Shown: positions 35,284-47,371 of the stretch, piece after piece
Numbering within the stretch: position 1 is the first letter of the stretch
Layout: every line of letters begins with the position of its first letter
DNA from: Clitoria ternatea
Taxonomy: Eukaryota; Streptophyta; Magnoliopsida; Fabales; Fabaceae
Length of the DNA stretch: 64,000 nt
Assembly: GCA_037962975.1 (NCBI GenBank)
Contig: CM075669.1
Span: 122,094,501 to 122,158,500, forward strand
Direction of reading: 5' to 3'
Notes under the pieces: model-generated
Database searches by the model: none
Told to the model about the DNA's origin: nothing
The model's input: only the letters and a program-made list of their open reading frames with translations
Position numbers and translations under genes: made by a program

Positions 35284-38200
35284 ATGGCTTTCTGTGGTAC
35301 CTTTGTTAAGCCAAACCATTCTGTTCTCTCATGCCACAGACACATAACTCAGAATCCAAACCAAGGTTGCAGAAACCAGGTTGGTGAATCATATGCAAAT
35401 ATCCTTGATTATGGTTTTCTCATTTCTCCTTTTATGTTCCTATGTTTTGTTTTTATAATGGATCAAAAAGACCATGATTTTTTGATTGATGGTGGCATTG
35501 GTGGCTGGTGTGTGATTGTGTCTATGTATGTTAGTTCTTTGTGAGAGCTTCAGCTTCAGGTGATTGGGAAAGGACTATTATAAGGAAAGAGAAAGATGGG
35601 TGGAAGATCAATTACTCAGGAGAGAAACCTGCAACACCATTGTTGGACACAATCAATTATCCTGTTCACATGAAGAATCTGTCCACACAGGTGAACCCTT
35701 TGAAAGTGGCAATCATTTTGTTGAAAGCCATGGCATAGCAGATTTCTTGTCCGTGGCTGACACAACCGTTATTTCCTATGGATTTTGTTGGTTTGTTTGT
35801 AAGATTATGCATGTATTTGTCAGGATCTTGAGCAACTTGCAGCTGAGCTGAGAGCAGATATTGTACACAGTGTTTCAAACACTGGTGGGCATCTTAGCTC
35901 AAGTTTGGGTGTGGTGGAGTTAGCAGTGGCTTTGCATCATGTTTTCAACACCCCTGAAGATAAGATTATATGGGATGTTGGTCATCAGGTTCATCTTGTC
36001 TGCTCTTGTTTTCTAATAGAGGATTAAATAGGAATTAAAAAAGAAAAAGAAATTTAAACCATCTTCATTTAGTTTTAAAACATGATCTTGATTAATCATA
36101 AATTGTAAACTTCACACGCTAGATGTCTAAATATTCGACATGAGGGGTGTGTGTTAAGAATTTAAGGTGTCTCATGTTTCCATGAATATGATCAACATAT
36201 TTCTTGTAAAGCTTGTGACAACCTCCTCTTTGGAACGAGTAGTACTCAATCCGTTTTCTAACATTTAGAAAAGTTCACTCTTGTAACAAAACTAAAATTG
36301 TAGATTTTGACTTCCTTTTCTATAATCTCCCATTGTTATCAAGTCTTAAGCTTATGCCATGTGTAAAATAGCAGGCATACCCACACAAGATTCTAACGGG
36401 TAGAAGGTCCAGGATGCACACCATCAGGAAGACTTCAGGGCTGGCAGGCTTTCCCAAAAGAGATGAGAGTGTTCATGATGCTTTTGGGGCAGGTCACAGT
36501 TCCACAAGTATATCAGCCGGTCTTGGTGAGATTCTATTCTTAAATCCCAAGACCAATACACAGTTTTCCTCAAATACATGTGTAGATAGATGCGTGTCTA
36601 TATCTCAATGATTGAAGAACATTTCTCAGAGCTCTCCCGTTTCTGGTTATTAAAAAAATTGATAGGCATGGCTGTTGCTCGTGATCTATTGGGAAAGAAC
36701 AACAGCATCATTTCAGTTATTGGAGATGGGGCAATGACAGCAGGCCAAGCTTATGAGGCCATGAACAATGCCGGGTTCCTTGATGCTAACATGATAGTTA
36801 TACTTAATGACAACAAGCAAGTTTCTTTACCAACTGCTACACTTGATGGTCCGGCAACTCCAGTTGGTGCCCTTAGCTGTGCTTTAAGCAAGATTCAAGC
36901 AAGCACTCAATTTCGCAAGCTTAGAGAAGCTGCAAAAGTAAGCATCCTCAAACTTATCATTTTAGCAGTCAACAAGATGGTTCAAGTGATCATTTTAACT
37001 TTCAAAACCCTGTGGTATTTATTTGACTTTAATTTTATCTGCTGAAGAGCATCACTAAGCAAATTGGAGGACAAACACACCAAGTTGCAGCAAAAGTAGA
37101 TGAGTATGCAAGAGGTATGATAAGTGCTTCTGGTTCTACATTTTTTGAGGAGCTTGGCTTATACTACATAGGTCCTGTGGATGGTCATAATATTGAAGAT
37201 CTAATCACCATTTTTGAGAAAGTCAAAGCAATGCCTGCCCCAGGTCCGGTTTTAATTCATGTTGTGACAGAGAAAGGGAAGGGTTATCCCCCAGCAGAAG
37301 TAGCAGCGGATAAAATGCATGGTGAAAAAGAGAATTCTTTTTTGAAGACAAAATTGTTTTTGCATCTCTAACAAAATCAATGAAGAGTAACAAAATCATA
37401 CTTCGTAACACTTTCAGGTGTTGTCAAGTTTGATCCCAAAACGGGTCACCAGTTCAAGCCAAAATCCTCTATACTTTCATACACACAATACTTTGCCGAG
37501 TCTTTGATAAAGGAGGCTGAAGCAGACAACAAGATAGTGGCCATTCACGCAGCAATGGGTGGTGGTACTGGCCTAAATTATTTCCAGAAAAGGTTTCCCA
37601 ACCGCTGTTTCGATGTAGGGATAGCAGAACAGCATGCTGTTACATTTGCAGCTGGTTTAGCTTCTGAAGGCCTTAAACCATTTTGTGCTATTTATTCATC
37701 ATTCCTACAACGTGGATATGATCAGGTGAGCCAATATTGAAAATGGGCCGCACTGATTTCTTTATGTCAGCTTTTAATTGCTTGAAAGGAAAGCCAAGAA
37801 AAGTCGGTTAAGGATGGAACTCTTACCTTTGAGAATTTGAGTTCAAATCTCACTAATTTGAGTAGCTTGTTGGTGGGTGACATATAAATACTTTTCTAAA
37901 CGTTCATCAGGCATATCTTCTCCCGTATGACTCATGTTGTAAAACTTGGACCAGTCATCCACTCTGTGTGAGTAGTATGTTAATAGAACACTAGTTGAAC
38001 CATCGAGTTATTGGTAAGACCTGTTTAGACTGGTATGTATCTAACAAATATTAAATTATGAACATGTTGTGGTGTTTTCTTCTAAATCCCAAGGGACCTG
38101 GGTTCAAAACCCGGCTAGACAGCAAGAGCGTTTACTTTTTACACTGCTATGCTAATGGATGATAATTACTTGCAAGATTTTTCTTTTCAATTTCTCACTA

Positions 38201-39132
38201 TGATTTATCTTGGGTATGAAGGTAGTCCATGATGTTGATCTTCAAAAGCTACCTGTCCGATTTGCTATGGATAGAGCTGGTTTGGTGGGAGCCGATGGGC
38301 CAACTCACTGTGGAGCATTTGATATCACTTACATGGCTTGTTTGCCCAACATGGTGGTCATGGCTCCATCTGATGAAGCTGAACTGATGCACATGGTTGC
38401 GACAGCAGCAGCTATAGATGATAGACCAAGCTGCTTTAGATTTCCAAGGGGAAATGGAATTGGAGCCAATTTGCCACTCAATAACAAAGGAACTCCACTT
38501 GAGGTCAGCATAAGTTACTAAACTCAATGCTGAATAATTATTAAAGAGCCAAATTGAATTTTTTTTTGGTTATAAATGTAGATAGGGAAGGGCAGAATTC
38601 TGAATGAAGGCAGCAGAGTTTCTATCTTGGGATATGGTTCTATACTCCAACAATGCCAGCAAGCCTCAGAAATGCTTAAAACACTAGGTGTTTGTGTGAC
38701 AGTTGCTGATGCTAGGTTTTGCAAACCTTTGGATACTGGTCTCATTAGGCTACTGGCTAAAGAGCATGAAATACTCATCACAGTGGAAGAGGGTTCTATT
38801 GGAGGTTTTGGATCACATGTTTCACAATTTTTAAGCTTAGCTGGTATCCTAGATGGACCTCTAAAGGTAAACATTCCTCTATGGAAAAGGTTACTCTCCA
38901 TGATTTCATTTGAATATTATTATTATTCCTTCAGGTATGTCCCTTGTTTGTGCACTACTTACTCCTCTTTGAACTTTACCTGCAGTGGAGAGCAATGATG
39001 CTTCCTGATAGGTACGTTGAGCATGGATCACCTAAAGATCAGATTGAAGAAGCAGGGCTTTCATCAAAGCATATTGCTGCCACTGTCTTGTCTCTTCTGG
39101 AAATGCCAAAAGAAGCTCTTCTGTTCAAATAA
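35284..39132 (+). CDS. DXS2: 1-deoxy-D-xylulose-5-phosphate synthase, type II-like, 10 exons
   Basis: Makes DXP from pyruvate and glyceraldehyde 3-phosphate with thiamine diphosphate, the first step of the plastid MEP isoprenoid pathway. Exons: 35284-35379, 35535-35690, 35824-35988, 36375-36525, 36666-36937, 37048-37321, 37418-37725, 38222-38503, 38582-38866, 38986-39132. All introns are GT..AG, phases agree, and the product is 711 residues, normal for plant DXS. The N-terminal 45 or so residues are basic and Ser/Asn/His-rich, as a plastid transit peptide. Visible motifs: GGHLSS with His107, thiamine-diphosphate motif GDGAM...NN at 209-224, catalytic Glu442 in GIAEQHAV, and DRAG at 491-494. 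Sequence traits (SNTGGHLSSSLGVVELAVAL, MPAPGPVLIH) fit the type II clade; the subtype is from memory of family sequences. No disabling change seen. Confidence 0.93.
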
Positions 39133-39346
39133 AAACACACAAAACAAAAGGAATAAGGATCTTGACATCGGACCTGAAACATGCATCTTATTCTTAGAAG
39201 ACTACAATTTGCATTGTGGTTGACAAGTTGTAAATAGCTACACAAGAAAATTACTGGAGTACTTCTGATCTGGGTTTCACATTTCATGTAATCCACATCT
39301 TGATGTTCCCGTATTTTAGATTGTTAGGAGCAAGGATCGATAAATG

Positions 39347-39352
39347 AATAAA
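39347..39352 (+). terminator. Poly(A) signal of DXS
   Basis: AATAAA about 215 bp after the stop codon, in an AT-rich 3' region, which would give a normal plant 3' UTR length. Confidence 0.6.
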
Positions 39353-40852
39353 GAGATGAATTAATTCTAGCTAGCCACTCGAGGGAACAATCAAGGCATT
39401 ATTATATCGACCGTATATATTGTTGTAATTAACACGTTACACACACCACAATAGTCATAAAAATCACGATAGTAGAAAAAACTAGTCATGTAGTTGAAGG
39501 ATCTAACGCTCTTGGAGTGAAAATGTTTTGTTATTCAACATGCTTTCGAACTCATGCCAAACTTAACTTTCTCAGGTGGTTTAAAACTTGGTTCGGCCTG
39601 ATTGGTTCGACTAGAAACTAGCGGTATGACCGAACCAAATTTGTATTAGATAAAATATGTGTAAAAATCATTGAAAATTAAGGATCTAACTTGTTGAACT
39701 AGTGAATTGAGTGATTAAACTAATGAATTAACTCACTGAACTAGTGACTTGATTGTTGAACTATGTTAGTTAAATTATATCTTTTTTATACTTTTTAATA
39801 TAATCACTTTAATAAATAATTTATTGGTTTGACCATTAATCCAATATCTTGAACCAGTTAATGACCGTAACATTTTCATTTTTATTAATTAGGATATATT
39901 AGGATATTTTAGGAATTTTAAAGGGAACCTACGATTAAAGTTCGTCGACCCGTAACTAATCGAATTAATTATTCAAAATTCGTTAAATTAAGTTCTAGGA
40001 CACTGCCATTGTGGCACCATGATTCCCCGGACTTGAATCACAATGTAACACAAATAATTAGTAAAAATACGAGTAAATTTTTGATAGTGAAGTTCCAAAA
40101 GCCAACCACTTACATCAAGATCCGAACCATAGAGAGCTAGAGGCCATAATTAAAATGAAACGACAAAGAAATGAATCGATAATCTAGAACCCTCAACGCA
40201 TGCACAAAGGTATACAACAACGGCGAAATAAAAAATGTGTATACAGTGCATCCATCCTTTCCTATATATGAAGATATGAGAAGAGATTCAAAAGTGTGCA
40301 AGACTCATGCCAAAGTTTAGTTAAAACTTGTGCATTAGATTATGCATTTGAACCGGAAAGCAAATAGGTGGAATCACTAATCAAAGGGATGTTAATGGAC
40401 AATCAAACGATGTAAAAACATAAAATTTTTGGCACCTGGCAGTGTGATCCATGGCCAGGCCGTGGTTCAAACTATGGCCATGGTTCACACTTCTTGCCAG
40501 GAGAAAAGAGGCACAAAATTTGCTTCCTATGGCAAAGGGTTCCACGGCCAGGCCAACCATGGTCATGGTTCTCTCTGCCAAACCATGTTTTTGGCACCAA
40601 TTTTTCATGCTTTTGAGTACCTTATCTTATGCACTTCCTAGGACCTTTTTGGCACACATTGACCTGCTAATTCACGGCATATTGACATGGAAACAATCAT
40701 AACCTCTTGGGGTTTTTACACCACAACTTACACTATTTTAATCATTAGTATCATGCCTAAATCATGGATCACAATTAATTGTTCATAAGTGAAAATAGTC
40801 CTCCTACTTGGATTCATTAATGAATCCACAACATGGCATTCCAAGCCTTAGT
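39353..40852. other. Intergenic DNA downstream of DXS
   Basis: No gene. At 39690-39765 there are three degenerate GAACTAGTGANTTGA repeats. At 40430-40600 there is a cluster of CCATGGCCAGGCC/GGCCATGG inverted motifs resembling LTR-type DNA. The last five bases (TTAGT) are the left target duplication of the next element. Confidence 0.5.
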
Positions 40853-43800
40853 TGTAACATCCCGGATTTTAATTAATTATAAATTTCAGATTAAGGTGAT
40901 GGATTTGTGAATTTAATGGTAGATTAAGGATAAATTGCCAATTATGCAATTTATTGTATAATAATAATAATAATTTTAATAATGATAAAAATATTAATAG
41001 TAATGCCTTGGTAGCATTAGAAAGAGTTTCGGTCCTCTCTTCCCTCTCTTCTGTGTGGTCCCTACGTGATGGCTGAGGGGACTTGCATTAAATACGAAAG
41101 GGATGGGCTGAATGGGGGAGTGTGTGTTGATAAGCTTCAGCTTTGGGTTCTTCCCCTCACTCTCTTCATTCCTCGTTGGTTGCATGTTCTGAAGAGTGAA
41201 ACGCTCTTCCTTCTCTCTAGCTCCCTGGCTCCTCTTCTGCGTTGTTGTTTCCCCTCCATCCTTCATCTTCATCTTCTTCCACTCACGCTGTGCAGAGTCG
41301 AGTGGGAAGTGGAACCGAGTGGGGCTGCGTGGTGGTGGAGTCCAGCGTGGTACTGGGTGTCTTGAAGGTTGAGAATCCTTCCTGTGGTTGTGTGAAGGAA
41401 CAGCGTGGCTGTGTGTAACCAAGTGGAGCAGCATGGTGCTATGTTGGAGGCTTGGTTCTTCCTTTGTTTCCTTACGGCAGCGTGGTGTGTCTTGGGTTGT
41501 GGAAGATGGTTCACTGTGTTGAGGTTGTGCTCTCGTGAAGAAGAAGGTATGGATGGTGCATGCATGGAAAGCGTGGGCTTGGAGTGTTGATGCTGTAAGT
41601 GTGTGTTGCATTCAGAAGAGCTTCTGGACGTATCTCGCTCAAGTGAGAATGGCCACGCTTGAGCGAGCCAGTGAAGAAATGGTCACTGAACCATTTCCGC
41701 TCAAGGAGCGCAGGTGTGGCTTGAGCGAACGGTCGAAGTCTGATGCTGGGACGTCTGGGAGCCATGTTGGCTCTTCTCACTGCTGGAATTCCAAGCAGAA
41801 GCTGCTGTGGCTGGGCCGAGTGGCCCATGCAACTCCTGGAAGCTTCATCTAGGTAGGGGGGTATCTTCTATCTTAAATGCATGGGTTACGAACGGGTTCC
41901 GAGTGTTGATGCCTGCTGTTTCTGGGTCCTGATCGTGTGTTGTGTTGCATGTTGATGGTCTGTGCATGTTGAATGATTCTGTGAAAAGAATGTATTGACG
42001 TAGTGTTGGAAATTACTGTGTGCTTTATGTGACCTGCAAGTGTTATGAGATAGTGAAATACTGTGTATATTAACTGTTGATATTGTTTGGAATTGATTAT
42101 GCATGCGAAGGTGTTAATGAGATGATGAACGTTTATAACCGAGTGAAATACTGTGTATATTAACTGTTGATATTGTTTGGAATTGATTATGCATGTGAAG
42201 GTGTTAATGAGATGAGGAATGTTTATACTTTGTGTATATGTATTGCTGATGCTGACTGAAATTTGATTATGCGGGTGATGATGTTAAGGAGATGATTAAT
42301 GGATATAACCGAGAGAGTATTCTGTGTGTATACGTAGTTGATGCTGATTGAAGTTTGCTCCATGAATATGTGTTAATGTTATTGAAATGTCATGCGTATA
42401 TAGCCGAGTGAGAACTGCTAAATTCTGATCGGAGAATGTTGATATGTGCGTTCTGATTAGTTGGTATTATCATGTTGCTGGTTGTTGTTATATTAATGTT
42501 ATTGGCTATATATGTGCATCTGGCTGAGTAGTGACTGATGATTTCCGATCGGTAAGAACCTGAAGTGTGTCCTGGTTGATTGGAATTGTTTGACTTAAAT
42601 CGTTGTCATGTGTGATTGAGTGTATATAAATACTGCTGTATAATGGTGGGACAACCTGAGTCGGTATCTATCATTTAATATCTAAGGTGCTCACCCCTAC
42701 ACCATTTTTCAGTGTATGCAGGTCGAATTGAATGATATGATGGCCTTAATCCGATTGTGGGATGTTTAAGATGAGGCTGTGTGCATAATGTAATGTACCG
42801 AGTATGTTTTGATGAATTAAAGCCTTGGCCGGCTCATAACTATGTTGTATAATGAATACAAGTGCATATGTATGGGAACCCGAGTGCCTAATTCTATAAA
42901 TGTGATTTATATTGTTATCATGTATTGTATCAGGCCATATGTGTTGATAAATGAATACTATTAAGCTGATAAGCATTCTGAGTGAAATACAAAAGGCTCA
43001 GGGCCATTTCCGAGTGAGTCTATGGATAGGACTCCTCTTCCGAGTGAGGTATACTCTACTGGGCTATTCCTGAGTGGTGTCGGCCTTATGGGTTTGAGTG
43101 AAATGTATTTGAGTAAAGGTGAGCCTATGGGTGGTTAAGTGAAAATTGGTGGAGTGAAAATATAAGTAAAACCCGAGTGAATCTTCGTCAAGTGAAGAGT
43201 TGTTGATGGTTCAGGTGAGAGATATTCTAAGTATATAAGTTATATATGTTTTCCGAGTGAACATGGGTATCTATTCCGAGTGAATAGAGTAATAAGTATG
43301 CTGAGTGGCTAAGTATTGAATAAATCTGAGTGGGTACCTAGCTCAATAGTTTTCCTCCGAGTGTTGAGGAGTTCGGAGAACTCCGAGTGGAATTGATTAA
43401 TGGGGATATTTCTGAGTAATGGATGGTTAAGGTATTCTCCGAGAAAGATTAGGCACGAATACCGTGTGTGTGACCGTATGAGTATTGGTCGGTTTTAGAG
43501 TTAAAGATCGAGTGAGATACCGCTAGGAGGATGAGTCGGACTTTGATTAATTTTTCGAGTGAAAAGCCTGGTGAAAGGAGTCGGTCTCTGAATGAGTTAC
43601 CAAGTGAGGTTTGACTCTAGATATCAGTATAATGAGTGATGATTGTGTAATACTTCCGAGTGAATCCGACTAGAGTATTCTGAATGGAGTATGAAGGTGG
43701 AGATTCCTTCTGAGTAAAGGAAGGTCTAAGTATGTTCCGAGTGAGAGGAATAATCAAATACTGAGTGATGTGTGTTTGGTGGAGTTCTGGATGTGTTGAA

Positions 43801-46800
43801 GATGAATGCACCGAGTGGTGTTTGAATGGTAAATATCTGAGTGAGAGAAGATTTATGGACCCGAGTGAAATAACCCTCAGTTGCTGAGTAGATTATTGTG
43901 TGTGGCCTCTGTGGATAAAATATGATACTAGGTTATGGGGTGTACGCGTGTGGAGTCATTACCGAGCGATTGAAACTCCTGACTCTGAGTGAATGGTTGT
44001 CTCGGATACCGAGTGGTGGATTTGCCGAGCATGGCTTCCCGCTTCAGCGAGTGGGTCCTCGCTCCAGCGAGTGTGTTGGCTGGGAAGGCCCTTGTTGTGG
44101 CTCCGCTTGAGCGTGACAAACAAGGGCCTTCCCAGCCAACACACTCGCTGGAGCGAGGACCCACTCGCTGAAGCGGGAAGCCATGCTCGGCAAATCCACC
44201 ACTCGGTATCCGAGACAACTATTCACTCGGAGTCAGGAGTTTCAATCGCTCGGTAATGACTCCACACGCGTACACCCCATAACCTAGTATCATATTTTAT
44301 CCACAGAGGCCACACATAATAATCTACTCAGCAACTGAGGGTTATTTCACTCGGGTCCATAAATCTTCTCTCACTCAGATATTTACCATTCAAACACCAC
44401 TCGGTGCATTCATCTTCAACACATCCAGAACTCCACCAAACACACATCACTCAGTATTTCATTATTCCTCTCACTCGGAACATACTTAGACCTTCCTTTA
44501 CTCAGAAGGAATCTCCACCTTCATACTCCATTCGGAATACTCTAGTCGGATTCACTCGGAAGTATTACACAATCATCACTCATTATACTGATATCTAGAG
44601 TCAAACCTCACTTGGTAACTCATTCAGAGACCGACTCCTTTCACCAGGCTTTTCACTCGGAAAATTAATCAAAGTCCGACTCATCCTCCTAGCGGTATCT
44701 CACTCGATCTTTAACTCTAAAACCGACCAATACTCATACGGTCACACACACGGTATTCGTGCCTAATCTTTCTCGGAGAATACCTTAACCATCCATTACT
44801 CAGAAATATCCCCATTAATCAATTCCACTCGGAGTTCTCCGAACTCCTCAACACTCGGAGGAAAACTATTGAGCTAGGTACCCACTCAGATTTATTCAAT
44901 ACTTAGCCACTCAGCATACTTATTACTCTATTCACTCGGAATAGATACCCATGTTCACTCGGAAAACATATATAACTTATATACTTAGAATATCTCTCAC
45001 CTGAACCATCAACAACTCTTCACTTGACGAAGATTCACTCGGGTTTTACTTATATTTTCACTCCACCAATTTTCACTTAACCACCCATAGGCTCACCTTT
45101 ACTCAAATACATTTCACTCAAACCCATAAGGCCGACACCACTCAGGAATAGCCCAGTAGAGCATACCTCACTCGGAAGAGGAGTCCTATCCATAGACTCA
45201 CTCGAAAATGGCCCTGAGCCTTTTGTATTTCACTCGGAATGCTTATCAGCTTAACAGTATTCATTTATCAACACATATGGCCTGATACAATACATGATAA
45301 CAATATAAATCACATTTATAGAATTAGGCACTCGGGTTCCCATACATATGCACTTGTATTCATTATACAACATAGTTATGAGCCGGCCAAGGATTTAATT
45401 CATCAAAACATACTCGGTACATTACATTATGCACACAGCCTCATCTTAAACATCCCACAATCGGATTAAGGCCATCATATCATTCAATTCGACCTGCATA
45501 CACTGAAAAATGGTGTAGGGGTGAGCACCTTAGATATTAAATGATAGATACCAACTCAGGTTGTCCCACCATTATACAGCAGTATTTATATACACTCAAT
45601 CACACATGACAACGATTTAAGTCAAACAATTCCAATCAACCAGGACACACTTCAGGTTCTTACCGATCGGAAATCATCAGTCACTACTCAGCCAGATGCA
45701 CATATACAGCCAATAACATTAATATAACAACAACCAGCAACATGATAATACCAACTAATCAGAACGCACATATCAACATTCTCCGATCAGAATTTAGCAG
45801 TTCTCACTCGGCTATATACGCATGACATTTCAATAACATTAACACATATTCATGGAGCAAACTTCAATCAGCATCAACTACGTATACACACAGAATACTC
45901 TCTCGGTTATATCCATTAATCATCTCCTTAACATCATCACCCGCATAATCAAATTTCAGTCAGCATCAGCAATACATATACACAAAGTATAAACATTCCT
46001 CATCTCATTAACACCTTCGCATGCATAATCAATTCCAAACAATATCAACAGTTAATATACACAGTATTTCACTCGGTTATAAACGTTCATCATCTCATTA
46101 ACACCTTCGCATGCATAATCAATTCCAAACAATATCAACAGTTAATATACACAATATTTCACTACCTCATAACACTTGCAGGTCACATAAAGCACACAGT
46201 AATTTCCAACACTACGTCAATACATTCTTTTCACAGAATCATTCAACATGCACAGACCATCAACATGCAACACAACACACGATCAGGACCCGGAAACAGC
46301 AGGCATTAACACTCGGAACCTGTTCGTAACCCATGCATTTAAGATAGAAGATACCCCCCTACCTAGATGAAGCTTCCAGGAGTTGCATGGGCCACTCGGC
46401 CCAGCCACAGCAGCTTCTGCTCGGAATTCCAGCAGTGAGAAGAGCCAACATGGCTCCCAGACGTCCCAGCATCAGACTTCGACCGTTCGCTCAAGCCACA
46501 CCTGCGTTCGCTTGAGCGGAAATGGTTCAGTGACCATTTCTTCACTGGCTCGCTCAAGCGTGGCCATTCTCGCTTGAGCGAGATACGTCCAGAAGCTCTT
46601 CTAAATGCAACACACACTTACAGCATCAACACTCCAAGCCCACGCTTTCCATGCATGCACCATCCATACCTTCTTCTTCACGAGAGCACAGCCTCAACAT
46701 AGTGAACCATCTTCCACAACCCAAGACACACCACGCTGTCGCAAGGAAACAAAGGAAGAACCAAGCCTCGAACATAGCACCATGCTGCTCCACTTGGTTA

Positions 46801-47357
46801 CACACAGCCACGCTGTTCCTTCACACAACCACAGGAAGGATTCTCAACCTTCAAGACACCCAGTACCACGCTGGACTCCACCACCACGCAGCCCCACTCG
46901 GTTCCACTTCCCACTCGGCTCTGCACAGCGTGAGTGGAAGAAGATGAAGATGAAGGATGGAGGGGAAATAGCAACGCAGAAGAGGAGCCAGGGAGCTAGA
47001 GAGAAGGAAGAGCGTTTCACTCTTCAGAACATGCAACCAACGAGGAATGAAGAGAGTGAGGGGAAGAACCCAAAGCTGAAGCTTATCAACACACACTCCC
47101 CCATTCAGCCCATCCCTTTCGTATTTAATGCAAGTCCCCTCAGCCATCATGTGGGGACCACACGGAAGAGAGGACCGAAACTCTTTCTAATGCTACCAAG
47201 GCATTACTATTAATATTTTTATCATTATTAAAATTATTATTATTATTATTATACAATAAATTGCATAATTGGCAATTTATCCTTAATCTACCATTAAATT
47301 CACAAATCCATCACCTTAATCTAGAATTTATAATTAATTAAAATCCGGGATGTTACA
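40853..47357. repeat. 6.5-kb inverted repeat (two LTR 5' portions head to head)
   Basis: Arms 40853-44096 and 44119-47357 are near-identical reverse complements with a 22-bp spacer holding CGCTTGAGCG. Arms differ by scattered substitutions and small indels (for example a few-residue difference between the translated stretches 41611-40994 and 46605-47213). They are therefore two diverged copies, not a copying artefact of one strand. Each arm contains ATT microsatellite DNA near its tip, a GGTAGGGGGGTAT block, a GCTCACCCCTACACC block and dense CCGAGTGA repeats. Open frames in the arms are mirrored pairs without family motifs. Confidence 0.92.
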
Positions 47358-47371
47358 CTCTCCCCACCTTT
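47358..47371 (-). other. Polypurine tract of the inverted interior
   Basis: Minus strand reads AAAGGTGGGGAGAG directly before LTR start TGTAACATCC, preceded by GAATTTCGAGGACGAAATTC. This arrangement is common at the 3' end of chromovirus-type gypsy elements. Confidence 0.8.

Noticed and set aside
36160..36360. Possible extra DXS exon in intron 3
   Set aside because: The protein is complete and in frame without it, and no DXS motif is missing between VGHQ and AYPHK.
40994..41611. Open frame of 205 codons (minus) and its mirror of 202 codons at 46605-47213 (plus)
   Set aside because: They are the same LTR DNA in the two arms of the inverted repeat. No domain, biased low-complexity composition and overlapping frames on both strands; not a gene pair.
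40853..47357. The large inverted repeat as an assembly foldback artefact
   Set aside because: Arms carry scattered substitutions and indels, the spacer is not symmetrical, and outer target duplications match across 9.4 kb. A read artefact would give identical arms and no such duplications. Long-read confirmation is still desirable.
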